A stretch of 12,100 nucleotides of DNA, taken from the NCBI GenBank assembly GCA_030669265.1, contig DAOVDY010000004.1, positions 1-12,100 on the forward strand, in the 5' to 3' direction. Made by a program: the position numbers and the translations under genes. Shown here one piece after another: positions 1 to 5,102 of the stretch (the stretch's first letter is position 1; every line of letters begins with the position of its first letter). The stretch comes from Desulfobacteraceae bacterium. Lineage in GTDB: Bacteria > Desulfobacterota > DSM-4660 > Desulfatiglandales > B25-G16. The notes beneath the pieces were generated by a model that was given only the letters and a program-made list of their open reading frames with translations, was not told where the DNA came from and ran no database searches.

Positions 1-155
1 GTGTCAGGCGGTATATTTTCTGTGGCACTTTCCTTCCCGTCACCGGGACTCCGTGTTACGGAGCACCCTACCCTGCGGAGCCCGGACTTTCCTCCCTTCG
101 TTGGAGCCAGGTTTTGGCCTAACCCTTTCGAACAGCGACCATTTGCCCTGCTCTA
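1..155 (-). ncRNA. rnpB: RNase P RNA, bacterial class A, 5' part (cut by window edge)
   Basis: This is the catalytic RNA subunit of RNase P, which removes the 5' leader of precursor tRNAs together with the RnpA protein. On the minus strand the universally conserved GAGGAAAGTCCGGGCTCC lies at 94-77, followed by GGGTGCTCCGTAACACGGAG (P8-type hairpin), then CCCGGTGACGGG (P9-type hairpin). The conserved core GCCACAGAAAATATACCGCC is at 26-7. These elements occur in the right order and spacing for the first half of a class A RNA. The 3' half lies beyond position 1. The exact 5' end is uncertain: pairing of the P1/P2 region suggests about 150-160. It is co-directional with the zinc-ribbon gene, and a 7-bp repeat array fills the gap between them. 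I see no clear -10/-35 pair directly upstream. Confidence 0.95.
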
Positions 156-171
156 ACACCAATCCATTTTC

Positions 172-233
172 GATTGCAGATTGCGGATTTCGGAATTGAA
201 AATGAAAAATCCAAAATCCAAAATCTAAAATCC
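172..233. repeat. Imperfect inverted array of 7-bp units between zinc-ribbon gene and rnpB
   Basis: Plus-strand units are gattgca (172), gattgcg (179), gatttcg (186) and gaattga (193), a degenerate centre (200-205), then aaaatcc (206), aaaatcc (213), aaaatct (220) and aaaatcc (227). The left half is roughly the reverse complement of the right half, so the whole is an imperfect palindrome with a 7-bp period. It begins directly after the stop codon of the zinc-ribbon gene and occupies the place where an rnpB promoter would be expected. There is no coding capacity and no transposase. The architecture matches the repeat at 5004-5098, although the unit sequence differs. Confidence 0.75.
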
Positions 234-956
234 TTAAATCTCTCTATCGTCTTCCCAATAAATAATTCTATTGCAATGAGGGCAACTTTGTATAGAGCCT
301 CCTTTAATTAATTCGTTGTATTGTTGGGGTGGAATCCCTAAGTTACACCCTTGACAAATGCTATTTATTACTTGAGTTACTACCCTACCTCTTAAATTTC
401 CCCTGAGTCTATTATACCGCTCCAGTAAATTCTTATCAACATTTTGGCATAATTGAATCCTTTTTTCATCAAAAGATTTTACCTCATTGTGAAAATCTCT
501 TATTCTCTGTGAAAATTCCTCTTGTTTGTTTTTATATTCTTTTTGAGATTCCCTCAAGTTACCATTATTATCAGCGCACTCCTCTTCCTGAATTTCAATA
601 TCCTCCATACATTTTATCACTGCTTCTTCTTTTTCAAAAATAAGCTCTTTAAGATCTTCAATCTCTTTCAAGACTGCTTGATATTCCTTGTTTGTCTTGA
701 CATCACTAAGTCTTGACTTGCTTTTTTGAAATTTATGCTCTATCTCTTCCAGTTCCCTCTCAACTGTCCTCCTCTCTTTTTTAAGCTCCTCAATGGAAGA
801 TAAATCTTGTTCCATGGCATTGCTTAAAAGATCAAGTTTCTTTTTTAATTTTTCAATCTCTTTAGGGGATTCTTCTTTCTCTTTTTTTATCTCATCAAAT
901 CTAATATCAATCGACTGTATCATCAAGAGTGGCTCAAGTTCTTTATCCAATTTCAC
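234..956 (-). CDS. Coiled-coil protein with C-terminal C4 zinc ribbon (COG1579/DUF164 type)
   Basis: This 240-residue protein matches the overall plan of the COG1579 family. Residues about 15-160 are a long charged coiled coil, with the family's TNKEYQAVLKEIEDLK stretch at 88-103. The C-terminal zinc ribbon has C201-x2-C204 and C225-x2-C228. The biochemical function of the family is not established; a nucleic-acid or scaffold role is only a guess. The ORF opens with GTG at 956, but the only purine-rich SD (AAGG at 961-958) sits just 1 base from it. A TTG at 950 (residue 3) has the same AAGG at 7 bases and gives an N-terminus of normal family length, so translation may start there. A strong terminator hairpin ends 20 bases before the GTG, so expression must come from read-through or from control of that terminator. 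rnpB lies immediately downstream in the same direction. Confidence 0.85.
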   Translation of the reverse strand: MKLDKELEPLLMIQSIDIRFDEIKKEKEESPKEIEKLKKKLDLLSNAMEQDLSSIEELKKERRTVERELEEIEHKFQKSKSRLSDVKTNKEYQAVLKEIEDLKELIFEKEEAVIKCMEDIEIQEEECADNNGNLRESQKEYKNKQEEFSQRIRDFHNEVKSFDEKRIQLCQNVDKNLLERYNRLRGNLRGRVVTQVINSICQGCNLGIPPQQYNELIKGGSIQSCPHCNRIIYWEDDREI

Positions 957-975
957 ACCTTTTTTAGTAGGTAGC

Positions 976-1015
976 CAAAAAAATGAGAGGGTGTCCTATT
1001 CTAAAAGGCACCCTC
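976..1015 (-). terminator. Intrinsic terminator after the tRNA and directly before the zinc-ribbon gene
   Basis: Reading the minus strand, GAGGGTGCC (1015-1007) pairs with GGACACCCTC (996-987). This makes 9 base pairs with one bulged A and a loop of about ten bases. TCA and seven Ts (983-977) follow. It would end transcripts from the tRNA promoter. It lies only 20 bases from the GTG of the next gene, which suggests an attenuator as much as a simple terminator. Confidence 0.85.
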
Positions 1016-1034
1016 GTTTCCTTAAGATAAACGT

Positions 1035-1040
1035 ATTATA
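1035..1040 (-). promoter_or_regulatory. Perfect TATAAT -10 hexamer without a good -35
   Basis: The minus strand reads TCTTATAATACG here. The best upstream -35 look-alike, TTGAAT, is only 14 bases away, so promoter activity is uncertain. If active, the start would be near 1028 and the transcript would run straight through the terminator hairpin at 1015-987 into the zinc-ribbon gene. Confidence 0.35.
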
Positions 1041-1078
1041 AGACACCCAACAATATTCAAGCATCTTTTACTGTCTGA

Positions 1079-1151
1079 TGGGCCCACCTGGTCTCGAACC
1101 AGGGACCTACCGGTTATGAGCCGGTGGCTCTGCCAGCTGAGCTATGGGCCC
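1079..1151 (-). tRNA. tRNA with CAU anticodon (tRNA-Ile2 favoured over elongator Met)
   Basis: The 73-base cloverleaf is complete. The acceptor stem is GGGCCCA/TGGGCCC with discriminator A, and the D arm is GCTC-AGCTGGCA-GAGC. The anticodon stem ACCGG/CCGGT encloses loop CTCATAA, giving anticodon CAT, and the T arm is CCTGG-TTCGAGA-CCAGG. CCA is not encoded; the bases after the discriminator are TCA. CAU tRNAs can be initiator Met, elongator Met or the AUA-reading Ile2, whose C34 is modified to lysidine by TilS. The C4-G69 and C5-G68 acceptor pairs match the positive TilS determinants reported for E. coli tRNA-Ile2, so I favour Ile2. This rule may not carry over to this phylum. The initiator is unlikely, because the first pair is G1-C72 rather than a mismatch. 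Confidence 0.95.
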
Positions 1152-1163
1152 TTTTTTTGCGTT

Positions 1164-1193
1164 ATGGTAACTGAATTAAAATTTATATGTCAA
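1164..1193 (-). promoter_or_regulatory. Sigma-70 type promoter of the CAU tRNA
   Basis: A perfect -35 TTGACA (1193-1188) is followed after 18 bases by TACCAT (1169-1164, four of six matches). The predicted start lies about 6-8 bases before the mature 5' end of the tRNA, giving a short A-rich leader. It sits in the gap after the rpoD stop. That gap has a T-rich run (about 1208-1196) but no convincing stem, so some rpoD read-through into the tRNA is also possible. Confidence 0.7.
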
Positions 1194-1222
1194 GGAAAAT
1201 AAAAAAACTTTAGAGGCCTTAA

Positions 1223-2986
1223 TTAGAATTCAGTAAAGCTCTCTAGCACTTTCCTTCTCCTCGGGTGTCTTAGTTTCCTCAGTGCCTTAGCCTCTATCTG
1301 CCTTATTCGCTCTCGTGTAACATTAAACTCTTTGCCTACCTCCTCGAGAGTGTGATCGGCCTTTTCACCGACTCCGAATCTTTTTCTTAATACCTTCTCT
1401 TCTCTTGGAGTCAGGGTAGTCATAATCTTCCTTGTCTGCTCACTTAAATCAAATTTTGTAACTGCCTCAACTGGAGACATTATCTTCTTATCTTCTATAA
1501 AATCTCCTAAATGGCTATCCTCTTCTTCGCCTATGGGTGTTTCTAAAGAAATGGGCTCTTTGGCTATCTTTAAAACCTTCCGTACCTTTTCCAGAGGGAA
1601 TCCCATCCTCTCTGCAATCTCCTCAGGGTTTGGCTCCCTGCCTTGCTCTTGAACGAGGGTTCTGGAGATTTTAATAAGCTTGTTAATCGTCTCTATCATA
1701 TGAACTGGTATCCTTATCGTCCTTGCCTGGTCAGCAATAGCCCTTGTTATAGCCTGTCTGATCCACCAAGTAGCATAGGTGCTGAATTTATATCCCCTTT
1801 GATATTCAAACTTATCTACCGCTTTCATCAAGCCGATATTCCCTTCCTGGATAAGATCAAGAAATTGAAGACCTCTATTAGTATATTTTTTGGCAATACT
1901 TACCACTAATCTAAGATTAGCCTTTATAAGTTCATTCTTAGCGGACTCTGACTTTCTTAAATTATCATCTATCTCCTTAGATATTCTTTGCATTTCTTTG
2001 AGGGGCATAGTCGTCTTGTTCTCTATTGCATCAATACAATCCTTCGTTTCCTTTATTTTTGATATAAGAAACAAGATCTCTTCTTTTGGTAAATTCAAGG
2101 CTTTAACCTTCTTGCCGCCCTCTTCATTTTTTGAAAATTCCTCCAGACATTTCTCTAAATAAGAAAATGATTTCCCACCTACCTTTAGAAAACAATCAGT
2201 GAGCGTTTTTTCTAATTCTTCTAAACGCTTAAGGATCTCCTTATATATCTGTACCATCTTCAGAATATGGCCTTTTTCAAGTTTAAATGATCGCATCATA
2301 TCGAATATCGCCCGTTGCGTTTTATTAACAGTGGCTTTTAATCTTTTTCTCTGAGCTGTATCACGGTAATCTTTTAACTTATTCCATGCGGTGCATGTTT
2401 CCTTATCCAAGGCATTTACCTTGTTGATGAGACCAAGTAAGAAATCTCTCCTCTGACCGATTTGATGTAAATTATATTCGTCCTCTATATCATTAACAAT
2501 ATCCCTCACCTTTATTAATCCGGCCTCTAAATCCCCACCTAACTCTGTGAGATATTCTATGCCAACTCTGCATCTGATAAGGTCATTCAGCACCTGATTC
2601 TCCCCTGTTTCTATCCTCTTTGCTATCTCTACCTCCCCTTCTCTACTCAGCAATGAAATAAGACCCATCTCCCGTAAATACATCTTGACAGGGTCATAGG
2701 TTTTTGCAGTAAAATCTTCCTCAAGTTCGCTTAATGATTGCTTCTCTTTTTTGCCTTGTTCATCCGCCTCCTCTGTCTTTTTAACCTTTTCAATCTGTCC
2801 ACCGACAGGTTCATTTACTACCTTAATATTCAAATCTTCAAACATCTGTAATAGATCATCAATCTCTTCTGATGATATTATGTCATCAGATAGATCCTCA
2901 TTCAGTTCTTTATAGGTAATATAACCCTTATCCTTGCCGATGTTGATCAATCTTCTTAAATTAATATCATCACCATTTTTTGCCAT
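1223..2986 (-). CDS. rpoD: RNA polymerase primary sigma factor RpoD (sigma-70)
   Basis: This is the housekeeping sigma factor directing RNA polymerase to -10/-35 promoters. Its 587 residues carry all conserved regions. Region 1.1 covers about 5-60 and region 1.2 about 97-127 ([12 protein letters not shown]). A nonconserved, mostly helical insert runs from about 130 to 345. Region 2 spans 350-425 and includes the -10 recognition helix [10 protein letters not shown] at 404-413. Region 3 spans 426-500 with the 3.2 finger around [13 protein letters not shown] (487-499). Region 4 covers about 524-585, with the helix-turn-helix at 546-572 ([20 protein letters not shown]). Length and N-terminus resemble deltaproteobacterial RpoD. 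The ATG start has a good SD, CAGGAGA at 2999-2993, 6 bases upstream. dnaG is upstream across a 231-base gap containing a GC-rich repeat, which may carry an internal promoter, although I could not identify one with confidence. I see no defect in the protein. Confidence 0.98.
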   Translation of the reverse strand: MAKNGDDINLRRLINIGKDKGYITYKELNEDLSDDIISSEEIDDLLQMFEDLNIKVVNEPVGGQIEKVKKTEEADEQGKKEKQSLSELEEDFTAKTYDPVKMYLREMGLISLLSREGEVEIAKRIETGENQVLNDLIRCRVGIEYLTELGGDLEAGLIKVRDIVNDIEDEYNLHQIGQRRDFLLGLINKVNALDKETCTAWNKLKDYRDTAQRKRLKATVNKTQRAIFDMMRSFKLEKGHILKMVQIYKEILKRLEELEKTLTDCFLKVGGKSFSYLEKCLEEFSKNEEGGKKVKALNLPKEEILFLISKIKETKDCIDAIENKTTMPLKEMQRISKEIDDNLRKSESAKNELIKANLRLVVSIAKKYTNRGLQFLDLIQEGNIGLMKAVDKFEYQRGYKFSTYATWWIRQAITRAIADQARTIRIPVHMIETINKLIKISRTLVQEQGREPNPEEIAERMGFPLEKVRKVLKIAKEPISLETPIGEEEDSHLGDFIEDKKIMSPVEAVTKFDLSEQTRKIMTTLTPREEKVLRKRFGVGEKADHTLEEVGKEFNVTRERIRQIEAKALRKLRHPRRRKVLESFTEF

Positions 2987-3007
2987 ATAAAATCTCCTGA
3001 TAATGTT

Positions 3008-3025
3008 TGCTGAAATTTGTCAGCA
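3008..3025 (-). other. Small stem-loop in the rpoD leader
   Basis: TGCTGA and TCAGCA form a 6-bp stem with a 6-base loop (AATTTG on the plus strand). It ends nine bases upstream of the rpoD SD and has no T-run, so it is not a terminator. It may be a minor leader structure or chance. Together with the repeat at 3045-3159 it is the only visible structure in the 231-base dnaG-rpoD gap. Confidence 0.35.
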
Positions 3026-3044
3026 TATGACTCTGACACTGCCT

Positions 3045-3159
3045 CTCGGCCATGAGCCTGTCGAGAGCCCCTCGGCCGTGAGCCCTTCGGCTGCGAGCTC
3101 AGGGTCGAGCGGCTCGGAGCCGAATGGCCTCTAGGTCGAACGACTCAAGGCCGAATGGC
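3045..3159. repeat. GC-rich tandem and inverted repeat cluster in the dnaG-rpoD gap
   Basis: Two pairs of direct repeats are visible. ctcggccatgagcc (3045-3058) recurs as ctcggccgtgagcc (3071-3084), 13 of 14 identical, 26 bases apart. A 26-base unit at 3103-3128 recurs at 3134-3159 with 21 of 26 identities and period 31; both copies end in gccgaatggc. Inverted pairs such as ctctcg (3043-3048) with cgagag (3062-3067) allow hairpins. The block is clearly richer in GC than the surrounding DNA. It contains no ORF with gene-like features and no transposase. It resembles the GAGCCTGTCGA/GGCTCA type of intergenic repeat that I recall from many environmental genomes; that likeness is from memory. Confidence 0.75.
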
Positions 3160-3217
3160 GCTTCAGAATTATTCATAAAAGAAACGTTACGTAGAGCATG
3201 GAGGCGTCTTTTTACAT

Positions 3218-5011
3218 CTAGTTACTTAGAAATTTTTCATCCTGTTTTGGCTTTGTTACGCTTTTGCTATTTGAATCAAGATCCTGTTTTTCTCTGATCA
3301 GACGATTTAACATTTCCATATCACCTTGAGCTGATGCCTTTCTGATAGATCGAGAGATCTTGACTTTCGCTATCTTTTTTTCAAATTCACTCACTGCCTG
3401 GCCAACCGATTCCTCAGAATAAAAAGGCTGAGACATTAAAATTACTCTAAGTTGTTCTTTTGCTGCAGGGCTGTCAAGAAATTCCTCAACCCTATCCAGG
3501 TTTCCTTCAGAGGGAAATTTTTCCATTATCACCTTGATAATGGTAATTATCTCTGGATCAGAAACAATCAATTCCCATTCCTGATTCCTGAAGGTATCAA
3601 TCTTTTCTGGGTAATGGAGTAAAAGGTTGATAAATTGTAAATCAGAGCCGTATTTTCTTGGATCTTGAGTCTCAGAAAATCTGCTTTTAAGCTGAGAGAT
3701 ATCTCTCTCGTTTGTCCTCTTACCCTCTTGATGCTTCAATTCTTCCCAGACAGTAGCCTCATTTATGCCTGTCTTTTCTGCAAACCTGTGTACATATAAA
3801 AATCTGGTAGCTCCCTGCTCTAATTGCATGAATACAGGCAAAACCTCACTCAATATCTTAATCTGCCCATCAACCCCGGTATCCATATTTGCCAATGCCT
3901 GGTCCAGATAAAAATCAAAAATAGGTGCTGCTCTCTCTAAAAGTTTTTTAAAGGCATCTGAGCCATGTTTATTTACAAAACTATCCGGGTCTTCACCTTG
4001 AGGAAGAACAACAACCTTTGCGGAAATTCCTTCATTTAAAAACAAGGGGAAGCTTTTCAAGGCAGCCTTTCTTCCCGCATCATCAGGGTCAAATAAAACG
4101 ACAACATCTTTTGTATACCCTTTTAATCTCCTTATCTGATCACTTGTAAGTGCGGTCCCCAACGTTGCAATTACATTTGAAATGCCATGCTGCCTAAGGA
4201 CCAGCATATCCATATATCCTTCTACAATTATCGCCAGATCCCTTTTTCTGATGTTCTCAAATGCAGAATCAAGACCATATAAGTAATATCCTTTATGGTA
4301 TATCGGTGTCTCAGGTGTATTAATATACTTGGGTAGTGAATCATCTAAAATCCTGCCTCCAAAACCGATATTATGATGATTAAGATCAAAGATAGGAAAC
4401 ATTATCCTGCCCCTGAAACGATCATAATATTCTTTATTGTTTTTAAGTATTAGAAGCCCGGCCGTTGCTGCTTTATCCAGAAAACAATTTTTCGATTTTA
4501 GGTAATTGAGCAATCCGTCCCATCTTTTAACTGCATATCCAAGTCTAAAGTTCGAGATTGTTTCTTGAGATATATGTCGCCGCGAAAAATAATCCCTGCC
4601 AGGCTTTCCATCAGCAGACTTTAAAAGAATATTATGGAAATACCTTCCTGCCAGGTCATTTATCTTAAATAATTGCTCCTTTAATTCCTTCTTTTTTTTA
4701 TCAGCGTATAAATCCCTTTTTTGAGGTAGCTGAATATTATAACGCTCTGCAAGATCTTTAAGAGACTGGGGAAAATCAAGGTTGTGATACTCCATCCAAA
4801 AGGTAAAAACATCACCCCCCTTGCCACAACCGAAACAATGATATATCTGTTTGTTCTGATTAACGGTAAAAGAAGGTGATCTTTCAGAATGAAAAGGGCA
4901 AAGGCCAACATAGTTTTGCCCCCTCTTTTTCAGCTCAACATACTGCCCAATCACCTCAACAATATCTGCTGCCTTCTTTACCTCTTCTTTTGCCTCTGAA
5001 AAATTTGTCAT
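3218..5011 (-). CDS. dnaG: DNA primase DnaG
   Basis: This enzyme synthesises RNA primers at the replication fork in complex with the replicative helicase. The 597-residue protein has the CHC2 zinc finger (C38, H41, C59, C62) and the primase core with FRGRIMFPI at 199-207 and GFGGRIL at 216-222. The TOPRIM metal-binding residues are in VEGYMD (263-268) and LFDPDDAG (306-313). The C-terminal part (about 370-597) is a divergent helicase-binding region, as usual. The ATG at 5011 is the only credible start. An in-frame TAA lies two codons upstream, and downstream there is no other ATG or GTG before the conserved ADIVEVIG block. This start codon is inside the last unit of a 7-bp repeat array, and no SD is present within 15 bases. 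A purine-rich AAGGAAG exists only about 50 bases upstream. Translation may be weak, structured or coupled to mutS2. The order mutS2-dnaG-rpoD suggests one operon. Confidence 0.98.
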   Translation of the reverse strand: MTNFSEAKEEVKKAADIVEVIGQYVELKKRGQNYVGLCPFHSERSPSFTVNQNKQIYHCFGCGKGGDVFTFWMEYHNLDFPQSLKDLAERYNIQLPQKRDLYADKKKKELKEQLFKINDLAGRYFHNILLKSADGKPGRDYFSRRHISQETISNFRLGYAVKRWDGLLNYLKSKNCFLDKAATAGLLILKNNKEYYDRFRGRIMFPIFDLNHHNIGFGGRILDDSLPKYINTPETPIYHKGYYLYGLDSAFENIRKRDLAIIVEGYMDMLVLRQHGISNVIATLGTALTSDQIRRLKGYTKDVVVLFDPDDAGRKAALKSFPLFLNEGISAKVVVLPQGEDPDSFVNKHGSDAFKKLLERAAPIFDFYLDQALANMDTGVDGQIKILSEVLPVFMQLEQGATRFLYVHRFAEKTGINEATVWEELKHQEGKRTNERDISQLKSRFSETQDPRKYGSDLQFINLLLHYPEKIDTFRNQEWELIVSDPEIITIIKVIMEKFPSEGNLDRVEEFLDSPAAKEQLRVILMSQPFYSEESVGQAVSEFEKKIAKVKISRSIRKASAQGDMEMLNRLIREKQDLDSNSKSVTKPKQDEKFLSN

Positions 5012-5098
5012 TCGTTATTCGTCATTTGTCATTCGTCACTTGCCGTTGATGTTTCTTTTCTTCCTTACTAATGACAAATGACCAGTGACAAATGACAA
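5004..5098. repeat. Inverted arrays of 7-bp units spanning the dnaG start
   Basis: On the plus strand five units tttgtca/ttcgtta/ttcgtca/tttgtca/ttcgtca tile 5004-5038. Four inverted units atgacaa/atgacca/gtgacaa/atgacaa tile 5071-5098. A 13-bp perfect inverted repeat lies inside (5021-5033 with 5070-5082, 36-base loop). The array fills nearly all of the 91-base mutS2-dnaG gap, and its first unit contains the dnaG ATG and codons 2-3. In the mRNA the upstream AUUUGUCAUU (5079-5070) can pair either with AAUGACAAAU at the start codon or with the identical segment upstream of it. Confidence 0.85.
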
Positions 5099-5102
5099 TC
5101 GA

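Noticed and set aside
522..1041. Plus-strand ORFs rich in Phe opposite the coiled-coil gene
   Set aside because: The Phe/Leu-rich composition is the antisense of Lys/Glu codons in the coiled coil, not a real membrane protein.
1196..1222. Rho-independent terminator after rpoD
   Set aside because: A T-rich run is present, but I could not build a stem with a proper loop before it.
3045..3159. Insertion sequence remnant
   Set aside because: There is no transposase fragment, no clear terminal inverted repeats and no target duplication; a repeat cluster describes it better.
5004..5098. CRISPR-like array
   Set aside because: The units are 7 bp, contiguous and degenerate, with no unique spacers and no cas genes nearby.
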